Shown: piece after piece, positions 14,268-28,399 of the stretch
Numbering within the stretch: the first letter of the stretch is position 1
How the letters are laid out: every line of letters begins with the position of its first letter
DNA from: Kryptolebias marmoratus
Lineage: Eukaryota > Chordata > Actinopteri > Cyprinodontiformes > Rivulidae
DNA length: 64,000 nucleotides
NCBI RefSeq assembly: GCF_001649575.2
Contig: NC_051435.1
Coordinates: forward strand, 9,443,692 to 9,507,691
Direction: 5' to 3'
The notes under the pieces: generated by a model
What the model saw: the letters and a program-made list of their open reading frames with translations, nothing else
Databases searched by the model: none
Told to the model about the DNA's origin: nothing
Position numbers and translations under genes: made by a program

Positions 14268-15379
14268 TTTGCCAGTGAGACAGTCATGGCGGTGCGCTTG
14301 GGACTCCCTTTGCTGACGTCATACACAAATGAGCCTCGTTTGCGTGTCCGAGACAATTGGCTCTATTATGTTTTCGGAAAGCCGTCGGAATGGTCTACAA
14401 AATTCAATTTTTTTACAGTTATTAGGTTGACTAATCTCCATCCGACGGCATGAACTTATTATTTGTTATAAAAAGAACCAGAAACGACGATTATATGATA
14501 TTCAACAAAAGACGAGGTTTTTGCTCTTTAAGCCTATTGTCATTTATATTATGCTAACACAATATCAGCATTTGGTTTTTTTTTTATATAAGAGTTAATG
14601 TCAGTAATGCAGGTTTAGCAAATTCCCATGGAGTTCCTAAGGCAGAAATCATAAACTGAATTTATTTCTATTTAAAGGGATGAAGAAGAGCTAAACTTGT
14701 GACTTTGAAAACACTTTGACTACACTCAGTGTTCCTCACTAACTCATTAATCACGCTTTGTACACAGGCTTCTTCACACTGAAGCAGACATTATACAAAA
14801 GCACAGATAAGCCTGTATAGGCATGTTCTGAATGAGATCTGACTCAGAAATGGATGATTTTCACTCAGGGCTACAGTACAGAGTCAGCCTCTCTCCTACT
14901 GAGAAACCAGTTTCAGCCTGTTTATGTAAATTATTAGAATTCAGGTGCTGATTATGTGCACCGCTATGAAATCATTTCAGCCTAACCATTAAAACTGAGA
15001 TGCAGAGGACAACATTGCTCATAACTGTGTCAACAAAGCTGCATTAACAACAGTTGAACCCGATGGAGCAAAAAAATAATTTCTTATTTCCTGCAGACAC
15101 AACAGGTAAATATAATTTTGATGTGGCCACTTAATTTCAGCTTTCTATCTTAAAGTTTCCAGATGTGAATCATCATCTGTGCCAGGGAGGTAACCTTTGG
15201 AGAGGTACCTCTCAGCCCAGATGTGACTCATTTTTGGTAACAATTTTGATCCGAATCTGAATCCAGTTTCTTCTTTGTTAAATAAAAACTTGTGAATGAC
15301 AACTGAGTCAAAACTAAATTGTGTTTTAAATAATTTTCTGTCAAAATTGACATTAAAGTTATAATTCAGGTCTTTTGAT

Positions 15380-15600
15380 GTGGAGTTGTGAGCAATTAAT
15401 ATGTTACCTGATGTAGATAGCTCTTTGAACAATTATATGAAGAATATAATTCTGACTGGATTGACGAGCTAACGGCTAATCTGAACAGGAATCAGATGAG
15501 AAAGGATTCCTACTGACTGATTCCTGCTAACAACTCCAATCTTCATAATGGTTCATGCAAATGCTATTTTGCAAACCTTCACACTGCCATCAGCTTGGCA
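15380..15600 (+). repeat. Family B repeat copy
   Basis: Shares with 63680-63890 the phrases tctgactggattgacgagct, aacaactc, taatggttcatgcaaa and cttcacac. It is one arm of the MITE-like family. Confidence 0.6.
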
Positions 15601-17714
15601 GTACAAAGTTATTTCAGCAGGAATGTTGTGAAATTCATGAGAAGCTGAATATGTGCACTTCAGCTATAACACCAAGGACTACGGAGGACATAGAACAGGC
15701 CAGATTTGAATCTGACAGAATGGTGAAGCGAGCAGAATGTATTTAAGCTGGGAGAGGTGATTACTGAGTGGGAATAGGTGAGGGTAATGAACATATGCAG
15801 TGGAGGTGTGAATGGTAAACTGAAGGCTAAGGTGACTGAGGCTAATGACACAAGAAAATATCAGAGTACAAGAAAAAAAAGCATGACTGAATAACCATAA
15901 ACACACACAATAACTCAAAATACCAACACAAAACCTTATGATCATGACAGTTCCAGTTTGGCTGAGAAAACAGATAATATTAGCACCAGAGGAAATATTC
16001 TCACTTTAGTTTCATGTAGTTGTTTTGTTTGTTCTGCCAAATGAAATGCAAGAGTTTCCTTATGCATCATTTAAGGCACATTTCTCCCAAATTCAACCAA
16101 ATTTAGTCTTTTTCTCCAACAAGTTCACATACCAAATGTTGTGCAAGACGAGATAAATTTGGATCAACTGCTGTAACACATGACGCTGGCCTGAGGAGTT
16201 TAATCAGCTGTCTGACACCTAAATTTGCAGCAGATCCAGTCATATTTAATCTTCCTTGACAAAGTGGAAGGCTTTTTAACTGTCACTCCACTCTGTACAG
16301 CTTTCAAGAATCAAGTCTGCATTTTTTATGGCTTTATGTTTCACATTCCTGCTGGTAAATAGCCGTTTTAACATCAATTTATGTTTTATGCAGTCTGAAA
16401 CAGAGCCCAATCTGACACTTGCTTTGTTTTTTTCCCTCCCCTTTTATCAGATGCTTGTGTTCAGGCTGCCAAAGGTGTGAACACTGTCAGGTGTACTTAT
16501 GTCCTGCAGAGCAAGCAGCTCAGGGCTATTTGGTGAGTTCCACTGAGAGAATGTTGCACCACAAGTTCAAGTAGGAATCTTGCTCAGGTATAATGAGCTT
16601 AACTACTTAAGAGCACATCCTGAGAGCAGAGAATATTGAAATAATTTACCCGCACATAGAGACGTGTTTAAGTGGTTATCAGTGTCTCTCAGCTGCGAGC
16701 CAACAACCTGAGCTACATCACAGCTCAGACACCTGGGAGTACTTAACATAATAAACACACATGAAGAGAAAAACATGCACCGACCCATGTGCACAAAAAC
16801 TGGAGTATTCTTCATGCAGGCGTGGATGGTAAAACCCAGAATACCTTGGTCTCAGCAGACTGTGGCTGTGCATCTGCCAACTGAATCAGAGCGCAGGAGG
16901 GACGGTACCTGGCGAGCTGGCCGAGCAGCTCTGTTTGTCTCATCTAGCTGTACATGACCAGACTGGATAAGCAGAACCATTTGTCTCAGACGGTCCTGCC
17001 ACTTAAACCAGCGAGGTCACAGCAGTTCCACATCCTGGCTGCATAATGACTGAAGGCTGTGGGTGACAAGGGGTGAAGGGTAAGCAAAAAGTATTGCAAG
17101 AGGAAATAAAAAAAACAAAACACTGCTTTGAATTAAATGTGTGCACAGGAAGTCCAATGTTTTAGGCAAAGGCATTTTATAGCAGCTATTACTTCTAATA
17201 ATAAATCTAATAATATATGAGACTTGTTAAAATACCAGAACGTGAACTGCTTTTTGACTTTGTTCATGTGTACAGAAATAAAGTATGTGACTCATTTCTT
17301 TGAACAAAGACTGGTTTATGTGGAGGAGCAGAAATTAAATGAATTTAAAATGATTTCAAAGGAACATGTTGACTCACTGTTGATTTTCACAGTTTATTTG
17401 TCTAAAACGTAGACAGATGTATCATTTCAGACATTTTCAAACAGGAACTGACTCAGGTTTATAGATTTATCTGTCACCAGGTCTGGGATGTTTGAGAACA
17501 TTCTGCATAAATATGGTTTGAAATATTATCAGTTTTTCTCGAAAATGGTAAATAACCAACTGAAGAAAATCAGTCCAAAATGTCAGACTTGTTTTTTTAT
17601 TTATATGGAGGCAAATGATTTAATATTACATATCTGTTAGTTGCAAACTTGTATTGCATGTAATTTGAAGGTACAAAATATATCAGGTGTTTTCAGTTTG
17701 TGGGGTTATATTTA

Positions 17715-17960
17715 TCACCTGCTGCTATGAAAGGTGGGTGATCGTGTGTCTGTGTGTTTCTCTTAGCAAGATATCTCATGAACCACTGGATGGATTTTTA
17801 TGAAACTCACATAAAGTAATCGTTGGATGTACATCTAACCTTTGGGGTCAAACCAATTTAAGATGGCAGCCTCAGTAAACACAAAAATGGCTGTAATTCA
17901 GTCCATTTGACTAATATTGAGCTTCAGTTTGGTCTGGTAGTAGCTGAGAGTTATCTCAAT
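17715..17960 (-). repeat. Family A repeat copy
   Basis: Reverse orientation: tatcacctgctgctatgaaa, agcaagatatctcatgaacc, aatcgttggatgtacatcta, ggtctggtagtagctgagag. Confidence 0.65.
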
Positions 17961-20029
17961 TTATTTGACATTAATAAAAAGCTATCTTAGTTCATCTGAT
18001 GAAAAGTTGTTCATGTTAATCAAGCTACACAGAGTTAGTTGTATAGAAGATATCAGAGATGGCTGCCTCTTCCTCATGAGGGTGATGTTGATGAATCTTC
18101 TATCAGAACATAAATACTGTAGTTTTGATGGCAGGAGCTCAAGGAAAAAAATTACTGCTTTTCAGAAAGAAAATCTTTTGCCTGCAGGTTATTAAAGATC
18201 AGCAATTTCAGACTGTAGCAATAAATGTTTTTTGGACTCGTGAGTTGTAAGCATAGTTATGTTTGAAAGAAGGAAAACACTTCATTCTGGCATTTAAGAA
18301 CCTGATCTCAGCTGTGAAACATTGCAATTTTAGTGTCATGCTTTGTGCTAGTTTGGTAATTCAGGGTTACAGCAGATTGTTGTTACTGATAAAAACAACC
18401 GGGTCTGAATTAGAAAAGCCAATTCTGAAGAATTTTCCTTTTTTTTGTTTTGTATTTTTCGTTTTTCTAAAATTGTATTTTTCATATTTGTTTGTGAGTC
18501 GTATCTCAACAGAAAATGAAGCAAGCAAAGCACAAAAGTGGTTCAATCAAAAATTGGTTGAAGAAGAATTTAGTTTTATTTTTTCCAAGTTATGTGGAGT
18601 ACAAATACAAGAGGAATCTGAAACAAGCAGTTCATGTGAGGAAACTGGCCAACATCCAAGAGTAAAATCCTCCTACTTGATGTGCTTGACTACTTAAAGC
18701 CAGTGATTATGTACTTTTGCTATGCATGCATATGGAATTTTATATTTTATTTTATTTTTCACAACAAGTAAACTACCAAATCTGGTATTTTTCATTAGTT
18801 TGTTCAGTGTGGTTTTCAATAAACAACCATTAGATTTGAAAAATTTGAGGATGTCCTTGGTGATATTTTTTTTTAAATATAGAAAACATCTAAAAAAATT
18901 GCTAATTCGTAAACAAATCCACAGCTGAGATTGCATTATCAAAAGGCTGTGTGAGCAATTGTATTATTTCACTGGCAGAGGAAAAGTTTTATAACCCTTA
19001 ATAGACTATTGTCTTTAATCATGCAGAATAATTGTCGCCACATATAAAAACAATTGAGTTCTGTTAACGGAAAAAACACAGAAAATGCCTCTCATGTATT
19101 GTCACATCAGTCAACATGTTTTGTTGTTTTTGTGTGTTTTGTTTGCAATTTTTTTTTTAAATACCAAAAAATGTAGATGAGACAAACAAAAGGTGGCAAA
19201 AGTTGCAATAATGTGCGCAACAATAATGAGATGTTTTCTGCATTAATTTGCTACGCTCAGTTACTTGGTTTACTGTAATGTTGTAAACATATTGAAAAAT
19301 TAATAAATGAGGCACAGCGGTGATGCAGAGCTGCACTGTTTTCTTTAACAAACACAATCCAGATAAAAGTTTGAAAACAGTGGGCTTCTGCGTGACACAG
19401 AGGGTCACTGCTGTTCCAATTAGGCTGCTTTCTGGGCCATTTGAGGGGACATTGTGGCAGAAAGCAGGAGAACTGTAAGAAATCTGAAAGTAAACAGAAA
19501 TGACTTAGTTTCCTGCCTGCAACAGCAGAGGTTGGAGGGTGTAAAATAACCAAATTTTATCCTCTTGGAATCACAGAGTTTCCATAGGAGGATATAATTT
19601 TGTTAAAACAACTTCATTACAGAGAATTTACTTCCTTTGAGTGACAAAAGGCAATGATTTTGTAAATCGAATGTTTGAATGAAAACTTGTTTTTTATTAA
19701 AGCTGATTTAAGATTCTCTTTTGTAACTGAATCAAGACAATATCAAATGAGAGAGTCTGTGTGAGAGAGAGTGTGTGTGTTTGGTGAGAGAATTTTTACA
19801 GGGAGGACAGTCGGTGCTGAAAAGCCAAACTTCCTTCCTGTCTGAGACACCACAAGCCAAGAATAACACTCATATTCTCTCCATTTTCCTCCATCTCTCC
19901 TTGTAGCTGAGAATAGTCCTCACGGATCAGACAGGGAAGGTCAAGTGGATGGTATTCGCCCACAAACACATTCAGGACACACACACAGGCCTGAATCTAG
20001 CAGTTAGACAAGTTGGGAAGGAGAATAAT

Positions 20030-21420
20030 AATTCAGTTCAATTCAGTTTATTTATATAGCACCAGTTTACAACAAAAGTCAACTCAGAGCACGATACAAA
20101 AGGAAAAACAAGTCCAAATCATAAACTCAAATCCAGAATAAAGCCGAACTACAGTCAAATCATTCTTGTTATAATCCAATGCATTCACATTCAGTACATT
20201 ATGAAATGCTAATTGGTAAAAAATGATCTTTTGAAGGAAGCCAGCAGATTGTGTTGAATCTTCACTTTGTAACAATCTCACATCCGGAGCAAAATGTTGG
20301 CAACAATGGAAAGGAACTCCTTTAAAACAGGAAGAAACTTCCAGCAGAATCAGAACCTGGAGGTTGAGAGGACAGAAAAGAGACACAGACAAACACAGGA
20401 GGACTGGTCCAGGTGTAGCTTTTATGGGAAGAAAAACAGTGGTTAGTGGCAGTAATAACTGCAAAAACAAGCATGAAGAGTAAGGAGAGTAAAGACAGCA
20501 GCAGAGTGAGGAAATGTGGTCAGTTTGTCCTCCAACAGTCTAAGCTTTTATCAGCATAACTAGGAGATCAGGAAGCCCAAGTCAACGCTTACCAAAGGAT
20601 TTATCAAAAAGGAAAGTCTTAAGTCTGCTCTTTAAAGTAAACAGGGTGTCAGCATCATTTGTGGACAGAAATAGTTGGTTCAACAAGAGAGAAGCCTGAG
20701 AACTGAAAGATCTGCCTCCCATTTTAGAAACTCTTGGAACCACAAGTAAACCTGCAGTCTGAGAGCAAAGTGCTCTGTTGGGAAAATATGGAACAAAAAG
20801 ATATGTTATATAAGATGGAGCTTGGTTGTTGAGAGCTTTGATAGAAGGTTTTATATTCTATTCTGAATTCTACAGGAAGACAGTCGAGTGAAGCTAAAAT
20901 AGAGAAATGTAATCTGTCCTATCTCTCATTAGAACCCTGTCAGAAACACTTTGGATCACCTGAAAACCTCTTAGAGAGTTTTTGGACACCATGATAATGA
21001 AGAATAACAACAATCCAGAACTAGAAATCATAAATGCATGATCCTGTTTTGTTAGCATCATTTTGGAACAAGATGTTCCTAATTTTAGTAATATGAAGCA
21101 GGTGGAAGAAAGCGATGCTGGTAACTTATTTAATGTGGGAGTTAAAAGATATATCCCGTTCAAAGATCAGACCAAGTCTCTTAACATTAGAACTGAAGGC
21201 CAAGGTGATACCACCCAGAGTGAAAAGCTGCAAAGTTTGTTCCTAAGATGCTCAGGTCCAAAAACCACAACTTCTGTCTTGTTTCAATTTAAAATCAAAA
21301 TACTACCAGACAGTCCAAAAAAAAAAACAATCTACATCACTGAAGTGTACACAGAAAATAACTTCATGGCTTACTTAATGCTGAATCGCATGTAGAATCA
21401 AGTTATTCTCAGTCTTCAAG
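20030..21420 (+). repeat. Long unclassified teleost interspersed repeat (about 1.4 kb)
   Basis: Opens with ttcagttcaattcagtttat and ttatatagc. It continues with phrases known from many fish genomes: caggaagaaacttccagcag, cctgagaactgaaagatctg, agtctgagagcaaagtgctc, aagatggagcttggttg, and ggccaaggtgataccaccca. The copy is diverged and non-coding as far as I can see; short ORFs inside it are spurious. Confidence 0.75.
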
Positions 21421-24400
21421 CACCTTCCAAAAGACACAGCTGACTTGCTCACCCTTTGTGTTCCAGCCACACATGGGAATCCATCATTATGATGCATTAA
21501 AGCAAACAAAAAACATCCCACAAATACACCCCCACTCCCAACTCTCTCTTCAAGTCACTTAATAATCATGAACAATGCTGACCTCAGCTGGACCCAGCGA
21601 GTTACTGCTCATGTTTACTCTCCTTTATGAGAAGCAGCGGGCAGCAGAGATGACTGAATAATGTAGCAGTTCCCCCCACAGACAGACAGAAGTCTAACGG
21701 AGCGTGCAATCAGAGAGAACCGAAACGAGCTGAGGGATAGAAACAGGGGGAGGGGGAGACATGCGAGACAAACACACACAGAGGTGGACAGATGGAAAGT
21801 GTGTCTTTAACAGGTAGGTGGACTGTGTCATTGTGGCAATAGAGAGGTGAGACAGACAGATGGTCAAAAGCAAGTGAGACAGATGAGCAATATATGTAGC
21901 AAAGCATCCCACGCTTAATTAATTAGAGAATGGAAACACTGCGGGGCTCTTGGCTGCTTGAGACACAGTTAAGCGTGGAACATCTCCAAAACAGCACACC
22001 CACACAGCGAGACACGTGCAAAGGCAACCCAGTACACACACACAGAAAAAGCTCCGTTTTTCAAAGGTTTTATTGAAAAGGGAGTAAAAACCGGGGAAAA
22101 AAAAGAGTGGCGCAAATGAGACAAAAGTGGGAGCAGGAGGGGAGAGGCAGAGCAGGGATCAGTTAAGAGGCGATGAAACCATTTGAGGTACAGATAGATG
22201 GTAGCAGGGGAGGAGAGAAATGGAGTGTGAGATGGAAGAGAAGAGAATAATGCGGAAGGAGTGAGCTGGAGGAGGTAGAGAGCAGATTAGATGGGGGAAG
22301 GAGACTGGTAAAGCAAAAAAGTAGTGAAGTGCAGTGGAGAGGAGAGAGGAGAGAGGAGAAACAGGAGGAAGAGAGACGCTGTGTGACCTCACGTGCTCGG
22401 CTGCAATGACGCTTTGAAGATCAACTCAAGGTTGCGAGATAAGAGGGGACCCATTCAGACCAGAGAGGGGAGGAGGAGGATGGTGAGAAGACCAACAGGA
22501 GGCATGATGGAAGAGAAGACAGCAAAAGATTACCAAGGCACGAAAAAAAAGGAGAGAAGGATGAGAAAGAGGTGAACCGGAGAGAGGAAGAGAGTGATAA
22601 AGACCGTGCAGAGAATGATTCAGTGACTCAAGTTGCCACAAGGAATGCATTACCCCGAGCGTGCACGTGTGGCATGAAGGCATGCGTTAACTTGTGCACA
22701 GTGCTGATGCATCAGATGCAGAAGAATGTTTGAGTTTGCATGCCGGCGCGTATGTGCGTCTTTATGCATGTTTATGTGCAGTTTGGCAGAAGTGATTAAG
22801 TGCTGCGAGCCTGCCAGCCAATAAACAAACACACCGGCTGTGTTCCATTCCTTAATGAGTTACCCTTATCAGTTACCCCGCGCTCCTCTCCTCCTTACAT
22901 GCATCCTTTATTTACTCTCTATAACATTATCTCCTTCACTCTTTCTCCTGCATGTCCTATTATCATTCATCTCACATCCTCCACTTGTACTTTCCTCTTT
23001 CTATATTTTCTAGTTCAGCTGCTTTTTTTTTCTTTCCTTTATCTTGCTACTCCACCCTTCAGATCCCCTGAATGGAAAAAAGAAAGAAACAAGGAAGGAG
23101 ATGACATTGTCACTGCCTTTCAGACTGTGGAATGCAACTTAAGCAGGTATGATTCATTCAGATCAGAAGATATGCAGCCGTCCTGTGAATTCGGCTGGAC
23201 TCTGACTGCATTCGATCATATTCTGTATTGTATTTAATTATGTTTGATGGCTGTTTAACACACTAAACAGTGTGTCTCTCAAGGGGTGGCAGAAACTGAA
23301 ATTACTTTTGGATGTACTGCCTTGATATTTTGTGCAGAAAATCATGTTCCGCTGAGAAAGGTTAATGAGTTTGGTGATCCTCTGTCTCATGACCAAACTG
23401 TTGCAACACGAACATCTGCTTCAGCTGTAATTTGCCAAAGTAATTGTGAGCCTGTTAACATGCTGATCCTGTTATTTAACTCAAAACATCACTGAGTATA
23501 AACACAACCTCACAGAAAAGACTTTCTTAGGCTTTTGTTTTCTGGCTGAAACTGTATTTTTCTTATAGTTTTGGCTGTAAATCCCGAAGATTCACATTTG
23601 AAAACCTACCTAAGTTGAAAACACCAACAGCGTCACTGCTAATTGAGCAAGGAGCAATTAAACGCAGCAAAGAAAACATGTTTGTGTTTTCATCTGACTG
23701 AATCAGAATCTTATTAGGAGTCTGACAAGAGTTTGGAAAGACAAGTACGGAAGTGTCAGTGAAGGAAAAGTTTGAATCACATGGGATGTGAGATGCTGAA
23801 GGAAAAAAGTCTGGTTTTCAGTGAGGGAGTGAGAGCAGGCCTGAGGGTAGGAATGTAAATCATAGCTGGTTCATGTTTTTTGCTTTCCCAAATTGTGGCA
23901 ACAAAATCTCCACTTGTAAGATTTCACTTACTACCTATGGAAGACTGGTTGCTAGTCGTTCCACAAAAGAATGAAAAATAAATTAAAAATCACCATGATT
24001 GCAGAAAATATTTTTGACCAAGACAACTAGGATAAGAGCTCTTACACTGGGTACGAACATTTTTCTTATTTTGGTATTTGAACATCATTTTCATGAGCCA
24101 TCAATTCAATTCCCTATTTGCCAAAAAATTTCAATAGAATCATTCATCCTTTGGTTTGTAAATAATGTAAATTTGTAAATAAATCCTTTTTATGCTTAAA
24201 GTAAGGTTGTTTTCCAGTCATAAATAGTGATTTAAGAGCCTTCAACTAGCCAAAGGAAGCTAAAGTGACAAGCAGAAACATAGCTACAGAAACGCCCAGA
24301 ATTGTTATTATTATTTATGTTTTTGCTCTTTTGTCTCTTGTTACATCATAAGGTAGAAACCCCTGCTGCAGATAAAGCACACATAATCATTATTAGCTAA

Positions 24401-26894
24401 AGTTTACTCTTACTTTTCTTTACTCGTTCAATAATAATTCACTGAGCTCTTTGCCTGAAGGACATGTTTGGGTTAAAAGTATTTAAAGCATAAAATGTTC
24501 AAACACATCTAGGCAATCAAGCTAAATAAGGTTAAAAAAATCAGGTATTTTCAGCATATTTGAACACATTGATTACATGTTCAAATTAAGCCCAGATTTT
24601 AATATAATTTGTAGCATTAAATGCACTGAACTTGAAATCTTATTAGCGCCGCTGGTAACCCACTGAGTTTTACAGCTGATACAATTATGAATAAAAAATA
24701 AAAGTTCTTCTGCATCTATGGAACAGCAAAAAACCTTTTTGCAAAACTATCAGCTTTAAAATGTTCCTGATGCATCTTGTTGGTAGCACACAGCCTATAT
24801 AGTTTCTTATTTATACAGAAACATTGTGTCATCAACATGAGATGCAATAAAACAATTTCGTATTGTAGCTTTTCCTTCTACCACTGAAATGAAAGTTTGA
24901 AAAAAAAAAGATATCAATGTTAACCAAAACTGACTCTTTTTCTGCTCTTCATTCCACTGCACATTTACAAATGTTTGTGTGTGTTATATAAATAAATGAT
25001 AAAGACTAAATTGCTTGGCCTACATTTAGCAGGAGATGTTCACGGCCAAATGAGGGTTATGACCGGTCGAAACATTAAAATCATGCCTAGTGATTACTGG
25101 GTCGACTGCAGCTCAGATAAATAGTGCTGGCTGTCAAATTCAAGTGCCCCATCCAAATCTGATAAACATTCTGCTTTAGTATGTGGAAATACATTAATGT
25201 CAGCAGTTCCTCTTTGCTCAAGGCTGTAGTTGCTAAAAGTCATAGTTAGCTCTGAATAAAATTGACTTGACTTCAGCTTACTTTAACATAACTGCATCCC
25301 TGAGCAAAAAAGAGGGTGCACGACTAAGAAAAAAAAAGAGACGTAAAACATAAACTAATAGGGATTTTTTTTAGAGGATCCTTAATGTTGTGAACACTTA
25401 TAAACCCAATAGGAGCCTGTCAATTTTAGATGCAAGCACAACATTTTATTTAACTGGCATGAAATATTAATGCAAACTAGGTATTAGCAGCCATCACCTC
25501 CTCTCTCAGACTCTAGTGCAAAGTTTGTCTGCCTATATTTGTTCTTTACCCAAAAAAGGGGGTGAATTAGACTCCAGGTTTAATAACATTATTACTCTTC
25601 TATAAAACCATGTGTAACTCTTTGCACTGTTTCTCCTTACATGCATTCCTCTAACAGGTAAAACATTATAAAGTGACCATCCTCTCTGTTTTATATCACA
25701 AGCACAGGCGTGAAGAGTGAAAATAAAACTCAATTCCCAAAGTAAAATGTTGCCGTTTTAGTTTCCTAGAAACCATAGAAAGGTATTACATTACACAGCA
25801 AAGGCACCAGCAAAATATAATCATATGTGCCTTAAGAACCAGTAAACAAGCCCATACTTTTGTAAATCCTTCACAAAGTATTACTTGATTTATGTTACTT
25901 TACCATGTGTCATGTTTCTTTGAAGAATATAAAATGGCAACATTTTGCACTATGTACTTGACTGGAAATATAAACATTTAAACCTAAAAAGCTGCACTGG
26001 AACACTTTTTATCTAAAAATTAATTAAAAAGGTGAGTCTGTTTAAAAGAATTATAGTTAGTGTCTCTAAAAACAAAATGCTCACATGTACACACCGTTCT
26101 TGTTTATACTTGTTGAGAATTTCCTGATCTACTGACATCAATCAAGTTGTAGCCATTCAAGTAAAAAGCCAAGATTCAAGATGCTCAGATAAAGTGAGGG
26201 GAAAGTGCTTCTGTGTCCAAGTGACTTTTGATTTATTGGCCCACCGTTCAGCTTGCAGTTGCCAAGCTAACCAACGCTTGAGTGGTTTTTCAGTTCGGAA
26301 TGATTTCTAACATGGCCCTCTGTGCACATGTTGACATGAAACAAAAGAACACCTGGTCATGACTTCAAGTCATGCTTTCTGATATGTCAAATGACATAAA
26401 TCAAATTAACTGCTGTTAATGGGATTAGAGCAGGGACACATTGGGGGGAGACATCAATCTGGTCTGGAAGTCAGCCACGGCTTTGGTCCTTTCACATCTC
26501 ACTTTCAGAGGCTCTTCGGCTAACTGGCAGAGCTGATGGTCCACAATGATTTACAGTAATGTCTACCTGTTTCTCTTTGTTTGTTTTTTTCTGCTGTAGT
26601 GACTGAAGTTGTACACATTCATGCAAAACTTAATCAATGTCAAATTCATTTTACATTCTCTCCAGTTAAAAAAAATACTTTGAGTGTCTTTCATTTAGCA
26701 TAATTTATCTGCTGCATACTAAAGTCAGCACTTAGCTTTAAACGAACAAGAAAAAAACAAGAAAATCATTGACTCCAAATGTGTGTCTGGGTTTAAAGTT
26801 GTCTTTAAAGGAAGTCACTGCTCCCAGCTAAGAAATAAACAAGTACATAAAGAAAAAAAACAGCTTTACATTCATGCATTCATTAACTGGGTGG

Positions 26895-27330
26895 TAACTG
26901 GTTAAAGCAGCAGTTCATATTTTTTGAGGTGTGATTCCATCGAAAGGTCATGACAATCAACTATTAACTGGCACTGGCAAGAATATCATAACATTTCTGC
27001 TAGGATAACCATGAAATTAAAAAATGACAGTGGTGTAATGATTTTTTTTTTTCAGATAGGAGTTATTTTAAGATGGCAGCAATCTATACTTTAGTCTTGG
27101 TTTTGCCGGGACTAGTCATTAGCTTGTCAAGGCAGTCAGAATAAAACTCAAGCTTTCCAAATTAGGCTTACACAAAGAGCTGTCTACAACAAATAATAGA
27201 TACTGCAATTGTTCATAACCTTCTCACAAAACCACACTTTAGCTACCCTTATATTTTCAAGCAGATTTAAACTGGACCATCAGGACAGAACCAGGCTAAT
27301 TATCCTGCCTTACTTTCTGTGAAACAGCTG
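26895..27330 (-). repeat. Family B repeat copy
   Basis: Contains ctagtcattagcttgtcaag, cagtcagaataaaactc and an inverted match to the family core (gaatatcataacatttctgc). This places it opposite to the 63680 copy. Confidence 0.6.
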
Positions 27331-28399
27331 ATGCTTTTGTTTAAAGAAACTCTGTATTCTACATAAATGTGCAAACCTTTTGATTATTGCTATAATTGTA
27401 TCCTATTTCACATAAATGACACCTAGAAAATAACCACTTAAAACACAGAACCAGCTTTACCTCAAGATCTGCTTTAACATTGCTATAAATGTTGGAAATG
27501 GAGACATTAAAGACATTTGAAATGCTTGTAAATTGTAAAATACTGATATTTTTATTTTTCAAAAATGCAGCAGAAATGTTTTAGGCTCGTCACAATCCAG
27601 CCATCCGCTGAGACAGTAAACCCAAAAAAAAAAAATATCTATATTCAGTCAAACATCCCTTAAATGTTATTTTCGTATCATTTTTCTAAAACGTCTTTGC
27701 TTGCCATAATTTTTTCAGCTTCAGTTTTTCACATATTCTGTTAACTGAGTGAAAATAAAAACTCTCATGAAGAAGTTACTTTGTGAGAAGAGGTTAAATA
27801 GGCCTCACTGTGACAAAGCTGCAGACTGGGAGGGGAAAGGAAAGCGGCAAATTGGTAAGAGGGAAAGGGAAATTTGGGATAATACAAGAATAGAAGAATA
27901 CAATTGTTTGGGCCTTTGGTTAAATTACTGGATTTGCTGTCATTTGGCTAGTTGGAGCATAAATAAAGGTTTAGTTTTGTGTAGTTTCCATTTTAGCACC
28001 ACATCTTAAATACTTATCAATGGGATTTGTTTAGAATGGCCTCTTTAAATAATTTATATCTTGTTTTAATGACAAGAAGCAGTAACTACCATGGCCCTGA
28101 TGGACTCACAGTGAAGTCAGCTGTAAAAACCTCAGTAAAGTCATTATGCTCTCAAGAAAGTGGTTTAGATTTGAATAATAGATTTAATTTAATTTAATGT
28201 GCGTCTTGGTAAAATTAGAACAAAACTAATATTGCTCCTTTAGGAGGATATTAAGGCATGAAAAGCAGCATATCCGGAGCCATGTTTGCCTATAGTGTTG
28301 AGTCCCTCGCATTATAACACAAATCTACGGCAACTTTTTTTTTCATTTTCATTCAAAGACCAACTCATTAATCAAATCTTGATCCAAACCATGGTCACA

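Larger units (their letters stand above)
13316..14532 (-). mobile_element. TTAA-flanked DNA transposon with short terminal inverted repeats, interrupted by an assembly gap
   Basis: The left edge at 13316 reads CTTAAAGAGCAAA and the right edge at 14520-14532 reads TTTGCTCTTTAAG, perfect inverse copies. TTAA sits at both ends, as expected for a TTAA target-site duplication (13317-13320 and 14528-14531). This leaves an element of about 1.2 kb starting AGAGCAAA. TTAA duplication is known for piggyBac and Kolobok elements; the terminal bases do not clearly assign it to either. The interior is much richer in CpG than the flanks, which suggests a young insertion. The 558-bp N run inside probably reflects repeat-driven assembly failure. 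Confidence 0.65.
14533..28399. other. Intergenic, no certain gene
   Basis: Holds listed repeats, a GA-rich stretch at about 22200-22600 and a CT-rich stretch at about 22870-23060. Two splice-bounded open segments (16451-16532 and 23063-23146, plus strand) are reported as findings. Everything else appears to be unstructured AT-rich DNA. Confidence 0.55.

Noticed and set aside
20894..21395. ORFs in the long repeat
   Set aside because: They lie inside a dispersed teleost repeat with no recognisable transposon protein.
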